In this document: positions 25,766 through 34,420 of the stretch, in pieces | How the letters are laid out: every line of letters starts with the position of its first letter | Numbering within the stretch: the stretch's first letter is position 1 | The notes under the pieces: generated by a model | Databases searched by the model: none | Told to the model about the DNA's origin: nothing | Seen by the model: the letters and a program-made list of their open reading frames with translations, nothing else | Origin: a candidate division TA06 bacterium | GTDB lineage: Bacteria > Edwardsbacteria > AC1 > EtOH8 | Direction: 5' to 3' | Assembly (NCBI GenBank): GCA_016235665.1 | Contig: JACRJI010000013.1 | Coordinates: 79,095 to 143,094 of the forward strand | Length of the DNA: 64,000 bases | Translations under genes and position numbers: made by a program

Positions 25766-26452
25766 ATGAACTACTTACCATTAATATTCACAATCATAGT
25801 CCTTGTTAGTTACGAAAGTAACCCTATCAAGGGCAGAGGAAAGATAATAATAAGCGAAACCAAATGTGCTAAGATTAATAAAACGAAAAAAATTGAAACA
25901 ACAAGTCAATATAAAGTAGAGACAATATATGGGGGACCAAATGAAACAGAAATGCAAGCGCACTTGTTTTTACTAATAGATTCAGCAGGTGCCCTTGTAG
26001 ACAGTATTGAGTTGACGCATTGTTATATTCATGATGGTAAAAAACCAATCTATATGTTTTATTGTACAGAATATTTAATATTTGAAGATTGTCAAAAATA
26101 CCCAAGTAAAATAAAAATTCTTAACCTGAAAAGCTTGAAAATCATTTATGAGCAAAGTGGTTTTCTGCAAAACATAAAAAAAGGAAAAAGTACTTTAAAC
26201 CCAATTGATAAAAGTGATGACTTATTATTGTTCTTTTCAACAAAAGCGAAAACATATGATACTTTTTATGTGAATAAGCTTGAATTAAAAACGTTTAATT
26301 GTTCTATTATAGATACTATTATAACATCTGGGGACCCATTATCTGGAGTACCATATATTACAGAGATGGATACAGTGGAGAATATGATAAGAATTGAATA
26401 TCGATCAAAAAATCGAGAAGGCAGTAAACTATTAATTTTAAAATATAATTAA
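25766..26452 (+). CDS. AT-rich gene for a possibly exported protein of unknown function
   Basis: A 228-residue protein not recognised. A short hydrophobic N-terminus (LPLIFTIIVLVSY) may be a signal sequence. The rest is rich in Lys, Ile and Asn, with strands such as IKILNLKSLKIIYE that could form a propeller- or lectin-like fold; this is a guess. The base composition (far more A+T than most of the window) marks it as a recent arrival. A strong terminator follows at 26574. Confidence 0.6.
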   Translation: MNYLPLIFTIIVLVSYESNPIKGRGKIIISETKCAKINKTKKIETTSQYKVETIYGGPNETEMQAHLFLLIDSAGALVDSIELTHCYIHDGKKPIYMFYCTEYLIFEDCQKYPSKIKILNLKSLKIIYEQSGFLQNIKKGKSTLNPIDKSDDLLLFFSTKAKTYDTFYVNKLELKTFNCSIIDTIITSGDPLSGVPYITEMDTVENMIRIEYRSKNREGSKLLILKYN

Positions 26453-26573
26453 CCCAAATTTATGCATATAAAGTAAATATTTTGGTATATTTTTTGCATA
26501 GTATGCTTGACAACAAAAACAAATGCTCATAAGCCAAGTAAAATCAACATAATACCAACAAGGCGCAATTCGC

Positions 26574-26610
26574 AAAAATGCCCCCCGCCAAAGGCGGGGG
26601 GCATTTTTAG
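26574..26610. terminator. Very strong bidirectional intrinsic terminator
   Basis: A perfect 16-base-pair stem: AAAAATGCCCCCCGCC and its complement GGCGGGGGGCATTTTT around the loop AAA, with A- and T-runs at the two ends. It isolates lpxL from the AT-rich gene upstream. Confidence 0.92.
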
Positions 26611-26647
26611 TCTTGCAAAGAACGGTTTATTGTGGTAAATTATTAAA

Positions 26648-27532
26648 GTGAATAAAACAATCCGCCGGCAGTTCAAATACCTGCTGGTCAGACTTTTATT
26701 AAAGACCTTTTTGGTCCTGCCCCGGTCCTTTTGCCTGTGGCTGGCCAGATCTTTGGCGCCTGCGGCCTGGTATTTTTTGCCCAAGGAACGAGGCAAGGTG
26801 CTGTTCAACCTAAGGCTGATCTTTCCGGAACACAAAGACCACAAAGCCCTGGGCCTGGAGATCTACCGGAACCTGGCGCTGAATGCGGTGGACACCGTTA
26901 AAGTATCCGGGCTTCCGCTGGAGGAACTGGACCGGCTGGTAAAGGTCCACGGTCTGGAGCATTTCGACGCCGCCTACAAGACCGGCCGGGGGCTGGTGGC
27001 CATCACCGGGCATATCGGCTGCTGGGAACTGATGCCGGTCTGGTTCTCCCGGCATGGTTACAAGATCAGCGTCATCGGCAAGCGGATGTACGACCCCCGG
27101 ATGGACGACATAGTGCTGAAAATGAGGAGCGGGCAGGGGATCAAGGTGATAGACCGGGACACCGGGGCCAAGGAGGCGCTTAGGGCCCTGCATTCCGGCC
27201 ATGCCCTGGGGATATTGATAGACCAGGACACCCGGGTCTCCAGCGTCAACGCGGAGTTCTTCGGCCATCTGGCCAAGACGCCCACCGGGGCGGCGGCCCT
27301 GGCGGCCCGGGCCGCCGCGGCTGTGATCCCGATGGCCATCCAACGCGACAAAGAGGGGATACATCATCTGTACGTCAGGCCGCCGCTGCCTCAATCACAA
27401 TTAACCGACAAGGAAGCCCGGCTGAAAGAGGACGTGCAGCGGCAGACCTCGGCCTTGGAAGATCTGATCAAGCAGGACATAACCCAGTGGGTGTGGATGC
27501 ACCTGCGCTGGCTGGAGAAGCCAAAAGCTTGA
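26648..27532 (+). CDS. Lipid A biosynthesis (LpxL/HtrB-type) acyltransferase
   Basis: A 294-residue inner-membrane acyltransferase. A hydrophobic N-terminus (LLVRLLLKTFLVLPRSFCLWLA) anchors it. Catalytic residues are in AITGHIGCWELMPVW at about residue 118, the H-x4-E motif of the LpxL family; later blocks are IKVIDRDTGAKEALRAL, GILIDQDT and FFGHLAKTPTGAAALA. It adds a secondary acyl chain to lipid A. The GTG start at 26648 has no strong ribosome site. It leads an LPS-related run with lptC and ostA. Confidence 0.9.
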   Translation: MNKTIRRQFKYLLVRLLLKTFLVLPRSFCLWLARSLAPAAWYFLPKERGKVLFNLRLIFPEHKDHKALGLEIYRNLALNAVDTVKVSGLPLEELDRLVKVHGLEHFDAAYKTGRGLVAITGHIGCWELMPVWFSRHGYKISVIGKRMYDPRMDDIVLKMRSGQGIKVIDRDTGAKEALRALHSGHALGILIDQDTRVSSVNAEFFGHLAKTPTGAAALAARAAAAVIPMAIQRDKEGIHHLYVRPPLPQSQLTDKEARLKEDVQRQTSALEDLIKQDITQWVWMHLRWLEKPKA

Positions 27533-27541
27533 AGAAAAATT

Positions 27542-27628
27542 AACCACAGAAAGCACAAAAACACAAATCAACCACGTTTAACGTTATTACGTAGTAACGT
27601 TATAACGATTTATGTGCCTTTTTGTGGC
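27542..27628. repeat. Intergenic inverted repeat, family G copy 1, with inner palindrome
   Basis: AACCACAGAAAGCACAAA on the left and TGTGCCTTTTTGTGG on the right are inverted. The centre holds a 22-base near-perfect palindrome (27580-27601; arms AACGTTATTAC and GTAGTAACGTT). A second copy of the outer repeat lies at 40936. Confidence 0.7.
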
Positions 27629-27644
27629 AAAGGTTAAAAAAGAA

Positions 27645-28196
27645 ATGAAAAAAAAATACATATATACTGCCCTTGTCCTTGTACTTTTAACCGGGTGCAA
27701 GAAGGAACAGGCTTCCCAGCCGGCGGTGGAGCCTGCTTTTTCCCCGTCCCAGACCATCCAGGGTTTCAAACTGACCGAGACCCAGGCTGGCCTGAGGGTT
27801 TGGGTGCTGGTGGCCGACCAGGCCAACACCTTCAACGAACAGCATCTGGTGGAGATGTTCAAACTGAAGATCGATTTTTACCGCAAGGCCGGGGATTCCA
27901 TCAGCGCCAACCTGACCGCCGATTCCGGCAAGATCAACACGGACAGCCGCAACATGGAGACCCGCCGGAACGTGGTGCTGACCACCAAGGACGGGATGAA
28001 ACTTTTGACCGATTATCTGGACTGGAGCAACCAGGACCGGCGCTTTACCACCGAGTCCAAGGTCCGGCTGGAGAAGGACGGAGACTGGCTGGAAGGCGAG
28101 GGCATGAGCGCCAGCCCCGACCTTAAGGAGATCGAGCTCAAGCGCAATGTCCGGGGCAAGAAGGAACTGCTGACCGGGCTGGAGGGGATCCAGTGA
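27645..28196 (+). CDS. lptC: LptC-type LPS export lipoprotein
   Basis: A 183-residue lipoprotein. The signal is MKKKYIYTALVLVLLTGCKK with lipobox LLTGC (Cys about residue 18). The rest has the LptC/OstA-like beta-jellyroll pattern: LTETQAGLRVWVLVADQA, VEMFKLKIDFYRKAGDSISANLTADSGKI and NTDSRNMETRRNVVLTTKDG. It would bridge the LPS flippase to the periplasmic LptA bridge. ATG 27645 gives the canonical lipoprotein signal. Its stop overlaps the GTG of the OstA gene. Confidence 0.88.
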   Translation: MKKKYIYTALVLVLLTGCKKEQASQPAVEPAFSPSQTIQGFKLTETQAGLRVWVLVADQANTFNEQHLVEMFKLKIDFYRKAGDSISANLTADSGKINTDSRNMETRRNVVLTTKDGMKLLTDYLDWSNQDRRFTTESKVRLEKDGDWLEGEGMSASPDLKEIELKRNVRGKKELLTGLEGIQ

Positions 28197-29260
28197 TCTT
28201 CCCAGTCCTGCTGCTTTTGGCCGGACTGGGAGCGGCTCCCCAGCCGCTGGCCGACACCACCCAGCCCTACGTGCTTTCGGCCGGCAACATGAAGATCCAG
28301 CAACTGGGCCAGGACAAGATCACCTGGCTTTACGGCCAGGTGGAGATCATCCACGGCTCCACGATACTGAAGGGCGACACCGCCCGCATCTCCACCCTTA
28401 CCGAAAAAGCCTCGGTCTGGGGCAGGGTCACCATCTACGACAAGACGGTGAAGATCACCGGACGCCGGGCCGACTACCTGAAACCCACCGGCCGGGCCAG
28501 CGTCTTTGGGCGGCCCCGCCTCAACGACGCCGGCTGGGACCTGACGGCCGACTCCCTGGCATATTCCCGGCCCCAGGCCAAAAGTTATGCCTACGGGCAG
28601 GTGGAGATGATTGACTCCTCACAGCACAACAAGCTTTACGGCGATTACGGCGAATACTGGCATGACCAGGGCTATGGGTTCGTCAGCGGCCGGGCCAGGA
28701 TGGAATCCTACGACAAAAAGAACCGTGATAAGAAAAGCATGATCACATCCGGCAAAATGGAGGTCTTCCAGGCCAGCGGCCTGGCGGTGGCCGCCGACAG
28801 CGTCAGGTTCGCACAGGACAGCCTGTGGGCCGCCTGCGGCAAGATGACCTATTTCAAGACCGCCGGGCGGATGATGCTGGAGCAGGAGCCCTCGGTCTGG
28901 CGCCGGGACGCCCTGATCAGCGGCCGGCTGATGGAGCTGGACCTGAAGGGCGACACCCTGCGCCATGCCTGGGTGCGTGACTCGGCCGTGGTCCGCCAGT
29001 TCAACGAAGCCAGCCCCGACACCGACATCATCACCTGCGACAGCCTTAAGGCCGACTTTGACCAGGGCCAGATGTCCTACGTCCATGCCTGGGGCCGGGT
29101 GTGGTGCCAGTACCACCGGAGGCAGAAGGAAAACAGCAGCGGCCGGAACCTGGCCCAGGGACAGGAGATGGAATTCTTCATGAGCCAGGGGAAGACCCAG
29201 AGGATACTGATGAACAAAAAAGCCAAAGGCGCATATCACTCCAAGGAGGATGTAAAATGA
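28193..29260 (+). CDS. OstA/LptA-like periplasmic protein
   Basis: A 355-residue exported protein (signal MIFPVLLLLAGLGAAPQPLA). It has repeated OstA-type strands: NMKIQQLGQDKITWLYGQVEIIHGSTILKGDTARIS, then RADYLKPTGRASVFGRPRL, and YGQVEMIDSSQHNKLYGDYGEYW. It is longer than proteobacterial LptA (about 180 residues) and resembles the OstA-like proteins of Bacteroidetes-type bacteria. It probably carries LPS across the periplasm. GTG start overlaps the lptC stop, and its own stop overlaps the rpoN ATG. The usual lptB ATPase gene is not here. Confidence 0.85.
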   Translation: MIFPVLLLLAGLGAAPQPLADTTQPYVLSAGNMKIQQLGQDKITWLYGQVEIIHGSTILKGDTARISTLTEKASVWGRVTIYDKTVKITGRRADYLKPTGRASVFGRPRLNDAGWDLTADSLAYSRPQAKSYAYGQVEMIDSSQHNKLYGDYGEYWHDQGYGFVSGRARMESYDKKNRDKKSMITSGKMEVFQASGLAVAADSVRFAQDSLWAACGKMTYFKTAGRMMLEQEPSVWRRDALISGRLMELDLKGDTLRHAWVRDSAVVRQFNEASPDTDIITCDSLKADFDQGQMSYVHAWGRVWCQYHRRQKENSSGRNLAQGQEMEFFMSQGKTQRILMNKKAKGAYHSKEDVK

Positions 29261-30687
29261 GCGCCATGGGTCCGGGACTGAGGCAGGAACTGCGCCAGAT
29301 GCTGGCGCCGGAGATGCTGCAGCTGTTGAAACTGCTGCAGCTGCCGACGCTGGAGCTTCAGCAATTGGTGCGCCAGGAGCTGGAGATCAACCCCCTGCTG
29401 GACGAGGTGATTGAGGAGACCCAGGAGGAGATCCAGGAAACTGAAGGCCTGAACTCGCTGGATTCCTTCCAGAAGACATCCAATGAGGAAGAACCGGAAA
29501 CGCCGGACCGTCCCGACCAGTTGGATTGGGAAAACTATCTGCAGGAGGGCCTGGACAGCGGATACTATCCCGCCAACAAGGACAAATCCGAGGAGGACTC
29601 CCAGCCCTACGTGGTCACCCAGCAGAGCTTTCAGGATTATATCCTGTCCCAGCTTCGGATCTCCTTTGACAATCCCCGGGACCTGGAGATCGGAAATTAC
29701 CTGATCGGGAACCTCAACGACGACGGTTACCTGACCATGGAGACGGCCGAGGTGGCCGCCGCTCTCCACTATTCTCTTGACGAGGTGGAAAGGGTGCTGG
29801 GACTGGTCCAGAACTTCGACCCGCCCGGCGTGGCCGCCCGGAACCTGAAGGAATGTTTGCTTATCCAGCTGAATCACCTGGGATACAAGGACAGTTTGGC
29901 CTGGAAGATGGTGGACCAGCACCTGGACGACATGGAGCGCCGCCGTTATCCGGCCATAGCCAAGACCCTGAAAGTGACAGAGGAGGAGGTGGCGGAGGCC
30001 CGGGATATCATCTCGGCCCTTTCTCCCAAACCCGGGGCCGGGCTGGGAAGCGATGAGACCCGTTACATCTTCCCCGACATCCTGATAGAAAAGCACGAAG
30101 GCGAATATGTGATCATCATCAATGACCGGGTGGTGCCCCGGGTGCGGGTGACCCCGGATTACAAAAAGATCCTGCAGCGTTCCAAGACAGCCAGGCCCGA
30201 GGAGCGGGACTACGTGGTCAAGCGGCTGGAGGCCGCCCGGTTCATAGTCCGGATGATAGAACAGCGCCGCCGCACCGTCCAAAAGATAATGCTGGCTATA
30301 GTGGACCGCCAGCGGGACTTTTTGGACCACGGCCTCCGGCACTTCAAGCCCTTGACCATGAAACAAGTGGCCGATGACATCGGAATGCACGAATCCACGG
30401 TCAGCCGGGCGGTCCACAACAAGTACGCCCTGACCCCCCACGGCATGTTCGCGGTAAGATACTTTTTCGGTGGAGGGATGAGCACCACCCAGGGCCAGGA
30501 TTCGGTCAAGGCCATCAAGGACAAGGTGCTGGAGATGATCAAGAACGAAGACCCCAGATCGCCGTTGACCGACCAGGACATCACCGACGCATTGGCCAAG
30601 CAGGGCCTGAAGATCGCCCGGAGGACCATTGCCAAATACCGCCAGGAGGGGAACATCCAGCCGGCCAGCATCCGGAAGAACCCTTAG
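29257..30687 (+). CDS. rpoN: RNA polymerase sigma-54 factor
   Basis: A 476-residue sigma-54. The N-terminal Gln/Leu-rich activator-interaction region (LRQELRQMLAPEMLQLLKLLQLPTLELQQLVRQELEINPLL) is followed by an acidic region II. The core-binding domain is next, and the C-terminus has the helix-turn-helix MKQVADDIGMHESTVSRAV and the RpoN box ARRTIAKYRQ at about residue 454. The ATG at 29257 overlaps the OstA stop and gives the correct N-terminus; the open frame running in from 29101 is not coding. It implies enhancer-dependent sigma-54 promoters in this organism. Confidence 0.96.
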   Translation: MSAMGPGLRQELRQMLAPEMLQLLKLLQLPTLELQQLVRQELEINPLLDEVIEETQEEIQETEGLNSLDSFQKTSNEEEPETPDRPDQLDWENYLQEGLDSGYYPANKDKSEEDSQPYVVTQQSFQDYILSQLRISFDNPRDLEIGNYLIGNLNDDGYLTMETAEVAAALHYSLDEVERVLGLVQNFDPPGVAARNLKECLLIQLNHLGYKDSLAWKMVDQHLDDMERRRYPAIAKTLKVTEEEVAEARDIISALSPKPGAGLGSDETRYIFPDILIEKHEGEYVIIINDRVVPRVRVTPDYKKILQRSKTARPEERDYVVKRLEAARFIVRMIEQRRRTVQKIMLAIVDRQRDFLDHGLRHFKPLTMKQVADDIGMHESTVSRAVHNKYALTPHGMFAVRYFFGGGMSTTQGQDSVKAIKDKVLEMIKNEDPRSPLTDQDITDALAKQGLKIARRTIAKYRQEGNIQPASIRKNP

Positions 30688-30713
30688 CCTCAGAAGTCAA
30701 GTTTCCTTTTACC

Positions 30714-30806
30714 AGCCGCAGATTACGCAGATGTTCGCAGATTTATTTTTAACGAATTAAAATTATGTTGTATGAAAAATTGTTAAATCTGTGTTAATTT
30801 GCGGAA
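30714..30806. repeat. Intergenic inverted repeat, family C copy 3
   Basis: CCGCAGATTACGCAGAT at the left and AAATCTGTGTTAATTTGCGGA at the right, inverted around an AT-rich centre. It occupies the rpoN-lipA gap. Confidence 0.75.
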
Positions 30807-30836
30807 ATAAATGCTCCAAGAAGATTAAACAACATC

Positions 30837-31730
30837 ATGCCGGATAACCAAAACTTAAAAAGACTGCCCCGGGCCTTCAAGCAAAGCCTGGTGCGGAACC
30901 CCGCCCAGGCCCTGGTCAACCAGGTGCTGTCTGAATGCAGGCTGGAGACGGTCTGCCGCGAGGCCCGCTGCCCCAACCGCAACCAGTGCTTTGCTTCTGG
31001 CACCGCCACCTTTCTGATCATGGGCGGGAGCTGCACCCGGGGCTGCCGCTTTTGCGCGGTGGGCAAGGGAGGCGCTATGCCACTGGACCAGGGGGAGCCC
31101 CAAAGGCTGGCCGAGGCGGTGAAAAAACTGGGGCTGAAATATGCGGTGATCACCTCGGTCACCCGGGACGATCTGGAGGACGGCGGGGCCGGGCATTTTG
31201 CCGAAACCGTCAAAGCCCTGCGCCGGGAGAACCCCGGGGTTCTGACCGAGATCCTGACCTCCGATTTCAACGGCCGGGAAGATTCCTGGAGGCAGGCGGC
31301 GGCCATCCGGCCCGAGGTCTTTAACCACAACCTGGAGACAGTACCCCGGCTCTACCCCATAGCCCGCCCCCAGGCCGATTACCGGCGGTCGCTGGACCTG
31401 ATCAGCTACGCTGCCCGGGCCGGGCTGGTGGCAAAGTCCGGCCTGATGGTGGGGCTGGGCGAGGAAATGGCAGAGATCAAACAGGTGATGGCCGATCTTA
31501 AGCAAGCCGGCTGCCGGATTCTGACCGTGGGCCAGTACCTGGCCCCATCCCAGGAACATCTTCCGGTGGCAAGATTCTGGGAGGAATCCGAGTATCAGAT
31601 GCTCAAATCATACGGCGAACAAATACTGGGGCTGGATGCGGTCGTGGCCGGGCCCGCCGTGCGCAGTTCCTATCTGGCATATCAAACTTATCAGACCATA
31701 ACCAACATTAAACAGGAGGCACCGGCATGA
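30837..31730 (+). CDS. lipA: Lipoyl synthase
   Basis: A 297-residue radical SAM enzyme that inserts two sulfurs into protein-bound octanoyl chains. The auxiliary cluster ligands are CREARCPNRNQC (C-x4-C-x5-C, residues ~40-51). The SAM-cluster motif is CTRGCRFC near residue 66. Later motifs are VITSVTRDDLEDGGAGHFAE, FNHNLETVPRLY, and KSGLMVGLGE, with the C-terminal Ser in VRSSY. Its stop overlaps the hpf start by 4 bases. No lipB or lipoylated-complex gene is in the window. Confidence 0.95.
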   Translation: MPDNQNLKRLPRAFKQSLVRNPAQALVNQVLSECRLETVCREARCPNRNQCFASGTATFLIMGGSCTRGCRFCAVGKGGAMPLDQGEPQRLAEAVKKLGLKYAVITSVTRDDLEDGGAGHFAETVKALRRENPGVLTEILTSDFNGREDSWRQAAAIRPEVFNHNLETVPRLYPIARPQADYRRSLDLISYAARAGLVAKSGLMVGLGEEMAEIKQVMADLKQAGCRILTVGQYLAPSQEHLPVARFWEESEYQMLKSYGEQILGLDAVVAGPAVRSSYLAYQTYQTITNIKQEAPA

Positions 31731-32041
31731 AGATCAACATCACCGCCCGTCATTTTGAAGGCCTGACCGAAGGCCTGAAAAAAGAGGTCCAGTCCCGTCT
31801 TGAGCATCTGGAGCATTTCTTCCCCAGGATACTGGAGGCCCGGGCCATTCTGACCGAAGAAAAAAAGAGGATGACCGCCGAGGTCACCATCCATCTGCCG
31901 GCCGGCAAGCGTCTGATTGCCAAGGAGCAGGGTATGGACATGCGCCAGGCTTTGGATTTGGCGGTGAAGAAGATAGAGACCCAGGTCAAGAAAGTTAAGG
32001 AGCGCAAGGAGCACAAGGGCCGGGGGCTTAAAGGGCAGTAG
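31727..32041 (+). CDS. hpf: Ribosome hibernation-promoting factor, short form
   Basis: A 104-residue protein of the HPF/RaiA family that binds 70S ribosomes in slow growth. It begins MKINITARHFEGLTEGLKKEVQSRLEHLE and contains EAHAIL-like VILTEEKKRMTAEVTIHLP; the C-terminus is basic (KKVKERKEHKGRGLKGQ). It lacks the long-form dimerisation domain. Its place between rpoN/lipA and hprK recalls the proteobacterial rpoN-hpf-ptsN order. Confidence 0.9.
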   Translation: MKINITARHFEGLTEGLKKEVQSRLEHLEHFFPRILEARAILTEEKKRMTAEVTIHLPAGKRLIAKEQGMDMRQALDLAVKKIETQVKKVKERKEHKGRGLKGQ

Positions 32042-32098
32042 GGCCCTTCCGGGCAGCCAGTATTCAGTAATCAGTATTCAGTAATTGCGAGGGTGACC

Positions 32099-33067
32099 AT
32101 GAAGGAGATATCGGTACAGGAGGTGCTGAACGACCGGCAGGAATTCCTGCATCTTGAACTTTTGACCGGCCCGGCCGGGCTGGATCGCAAGATCATAATT
32201 GCCGACACCAATCGTCCGGGGCTGGCCCTTTCCGGCTACATGGGGTATTTCCTGTGGGAGCGGGTCCAGATAATCGGGATCACCGAGACCGGGTACCTGG
32301 AGACCCTGAAGCCGGACAAGCGCATCGAGGCTATCAAGCGGATTACCTCCTTTGAGCTGCCCTGTATCATCATCACCAAGGGGCTGGCCGCCCATCCCGA
32401 ACTGCTGGCCACCTGCCTGGAACGCAAGATTCCCCTGCTACGCACCGGGCTGGACACCACAGACTTCATCCATAAGCTTTCCTCCTACATCGACAACAAG
32501 CTGGCCCCCACCACCACGGTCCACGGTACTTTGGTGGATGTCTACGGCCTGGGCCTGCTGTACACCGGCGACTCAGGCATCGGCAAGAGCGAATGCGCCC
32601 TGGACCTGGTGGAGCGGGGGCACCGGCTGGTGGCCGACGACGTGGTGGAGATCAAAAAGCGCGGCCAAAGCGTGCTGGTGGGCTACGGCAACAAGCTGCT
32701 GAGGCACAACATGGAGATCCGGGGCATCGGGATAATAGACCTGGCCACTATCTTCGGCATCCGGGCGGTGCGGATGCGCAAGCGGATAGAAGTGGAGATA
32801 CGGCTGAAGCGCTGGAGCGACGACGAGGATTATGAGCGGGTGGGCCTGGACGAACAGCCCACCACCATCCTGGGGGTGGAGATCCCGCTGGTGACGGTGC
32901 CGGTGGTGCCGGGCAAGAACATCAGCGTCATCTCCGAAGTGATAGCCATGAACCAGCTTTTAAAGGCCTGCGGCTACCGGACACCGGAGGAGTTCAACAA
33001 CCGTCTGCTGGAGTCCATGCAGAAGAAGTTCGAGGCCGCCAAGTTCGAGGAGGACGACCTGGAGTGA
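32099..33067 (+). CDS. hprK: HPr kinase/phosphorylase
   Basis: A 322-residue bifunctional enzyme that phosphorylates Ser46 of HPr or removes that phosphate. The Walker A loop is TGDSGIGKSECALDL at about residues 156-164, followed by RLVADDVVEI with the catalytic region, and the C-terminal signature MEIRGIGIIDLATIFG. The ATG at 32099 follows GAGGGTG; a GTG at 32093 is an alternative. Its partner HPr lies 3.5 kb downstream. A short run of imperfect direct repeats (CAGTATTCAGTAATCAG) at 32058-32085 precedes it. Confidence 0.95.
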   Translation: MKEISVQEVLNDRQEFLHLELLTGPAGLDRKIIIADTNRPGLALSGYMGYFLWERVQIIGITETGYLETLKPDKRIEAIKRITSFELPCIIITKGLAAHPELLATCLERKIPLLRTGLDTTDFIHKLSSYIDNKLAPTTTVHGTLVDVYGLGLLYTGDSGIGKSECALDLVERGHRLVADDVVEIKKRGQSVLVGYGNKLLRHNMEIRGIGIIDLATIFGIRAVRMRKRIEVEIRLKRWSDDEDYERVGLDEQPTTILGVEIPLVTVPVVPGKNISVISEVIAMNQLLKACGYRTPEEFNNRLLESMQKKFEAAKFEEDDLE

Positions 33068-33124
33068 GACCTCACCCTCATTCCCTCTCCTAATGCTTTA
33101 GGAGAGGGAGGTAAGGGATAGGTC
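33067..33124. repeat. Palindromic intergenic repeat, family E copy 3
   Basis: GAGACCTCACCC, CCCTCTCCTAA and TTAGGAGAGGGAGG, GGATAGGTC form opposed arms around TGCT. It follows the hprK stop directly. Confidence 0.75.
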
Positions 33125-33172
33125 AATAACCATGCTGATACCGTGATCCCATAACCTGTAAACGGAGATATG

Positions 33173-33814
33173 ATGAAGAGAAGTTCACTTGCCGCTGTCA
33201 TCGGCCTATTCTTGACGTTGATTCTGACCGGCTGCGCAGTAAAGTCGGCAGGCCCAACCACCGGCTCGCTGTTAAGCGGGTCGAAGGCCACCCCGGCCAC
33301 CCAGACCCAACCCGTCTATTCTTCGGTCCCGGCGCCCCAGGGCCCAAAACTTACCATCTCGGTGATGGACCTGAACGTCACCTCTGGCCTGTCGCCGCAG
33401 GAGGTGTCGATGCTGACCGACAAGCTGCTGAACGAGTTCGTGAACACCAAGTACTACAAGGTGGTGGAGCGCTCCAAGCGCGACGAGATCCTGAAGGAAC
33501 AAGGGTTCCAGCAGAGCGGGGCCTGCGACCAGGGGGCCTGCCTGGTGGAGGCCGGACAGCTTTTAGGCGTGCAGAAAATGGTGGGCGGCACCATTGGCAA
33601 GCTGGGCGTGATGTACGTGGTGGAACTGCGGATCATGGACGTCAAGACCGGGGAGATAGACCAGGCCTTTTCCCGCAAGTACTCAGGGGACGTGTCCAAT
33701 CTTTTGGACGCCATGCGCGAGGCGGCCGTGGTGTTCTCGGGCGGCACGGCGGTCCCGGCTTCTCAGACCGTTACCCCCAGCCAGACCGGCCAACCGCAGA
33801 AGAGAAGAAAATAG
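33173..33814 (+). CDS. CsgG-like lipoprotein
   Basis: A 213-residue lipoprotein; the signal ends LTLILTGC (lipobox Cys about residue 22). After a Ser/Thr/Pro-rich linker, residues ~60-190 show the CsgG/TolB-N-like fold. LTISVMDLNVTSGLSPQEVSMLTDKLLNEFVNT is followed by YKVVERSKRDEILKEQGFQQSG, then GQLLGVQKMVGGTIGK and YVVELRIMDVKTGEI. Such proteins sit in the outer membrane or periplasm; function here is unknown. The second ATG (33173) is better spaced from CGGAG than 33170. Confidence 0.82.
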   Translation: MKRSSLAAVIGLFLTLILTGCAVKSAGPTTGSLLSGSKATPATQTQPVYSSVPAPQGPKLTISVMDLNVTSGLSPQEVSMLTDKLLNEFVNTKYYKVVERSKRDEILKEQGFQQSGACDQGACLVEAGQLLGVQKMVGGTIGKLGVMYVVELRIMDVKTGEIDQAFSRKYSGDVSNLLDAMREAAVVFSGGTAVPASQTVTPSQTGQPQKRRK

Positions 33815-33824
33815 CTTAAGGAAT

Positions 33825-33990
33825 GAACTCAACCCCCAACTCCTTCTCTTTGCTTCGATAAACACTTAGGCATAACTCAGTGCATCGCTCAGCACAAGTT
33901 CCAGAGAAGGGGAGTAAGGGGATGAGTTCCCAAATATATCAATCATCTATGTCCAAACTAAAATTCATATTAGGGGTTCACAACCACCAG
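33825..33990. repeat. Family A repeat (copy 6) plus duplicated GH57 gene start; left flank of MNT/HEPN remnant
   Basis: Family A arms GAACTCAACCCCC...CCTTCTCTT and AGAGAAGGGG...GATGAGTTCC enclose a foreign ~50-base insert (33852-33902). Beyond it the sequence repeats the start of the GH57 gene (ATG at 33949, encoding MSKLKFILGVHNHQ) and then stops (TAG 33991). The same order, without the insert, recurs at 34419-34535. Confidence 0.85.
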
Positions 33991-34017
33991 TAGTTGAAAA
34001 CACGAAGCAGGATAAAC

Positions 34018-34344
34018 ATGGAGAAAAACAATAAAAACGGCGCGGATTTTAAGAACACCATTGATCTCATTGTAAAAAAGATCCGGCCCCAAAAAATAAT
34101 CCTTTTCGGCTCCAGGGCTGACCGCAAGAACAAGGAATGGAGCGATTATGACATTTGCCTGCTTAAAGCCGGAGTTGTCAATAAGCGGAAAATGGCCCAA
34201 GATATATACAAAATGCTATGAGGCTGTAATATCGCCATGGATATAATTGTGGAAACTCCCGAGAATTATTTGAAGCTCAAAAACAACCGTTTTATGATCT
34301 ACAGCGAGATCGCGAAAAACGGGAAAGTGGTTTATGAAAAATAG
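34018..34344 (+). pseudogene. MNT-type nucleotidyltransferase with an in-frame TGA
   Basis: The frame reads MEKNNKNGADFKNTIDLIVKKIRPQKIILFGSRADRKNKEWSDYDICL, a minimal nucleotidyltransferase with GSRA-x-SDYD (metal-binding Asp pair). An in-frame TGA at 34219-34221 interrupts it after KMAQDIYKML. The same frame then continues MDIIVETPENYLKLKNN...GKVVYEK to a TAG at 34342. That second part matches the usual MNT tail, so one CGA-to-TGA change is the simplest explanation. MNT proteins are antitoxins of HEPN toxins. The gene stands next to a HEPN fragment. Confidence 0.82.
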
Positions 34345-34420
34345 CGACCTGGCCAAAGAATGGCTTAAAAGAGCTCAAAGCAATCTGGCGAAAGCCGGTG
34401 TGTTAGAAATGACAGATTAA
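34334..34420 (+). pseudogene. HEPN-domain toxin, truncated N-terminal fragment
   Basis: A 28-codon remnant MKNSDLAKEWLKRAQSNLAKAG..., matching the first helix of HEPN-domain proteins, then cut off at the edge of a family A repeat. It overlaps the end of the MNT frame, the usual MNT-HEPN arrangement. The rest of the protein (R-x4-6-H motif) is missing. Too short for function. Confidence 0.7.

Noticed and set aside
26507..26535. Promoter with TTGACA at 26507 for lpxL
   Set aside because: No acceptable -10 at 16-18 bases, and a very strong terminator lies between it and lpxL.
29101..29256. N-terminal extension of sigma-54
   Set aside because: It lies wholly inside the OstA gene in another frame; the ATG at 29257 begins the conserved region I.
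34018..34221. Intact short nucleotidyltransferase gene ending at the TGA
   Set aside because: The conserved MNT tail continues in the same frame after the TGA, so the gene is better read as interrupted.
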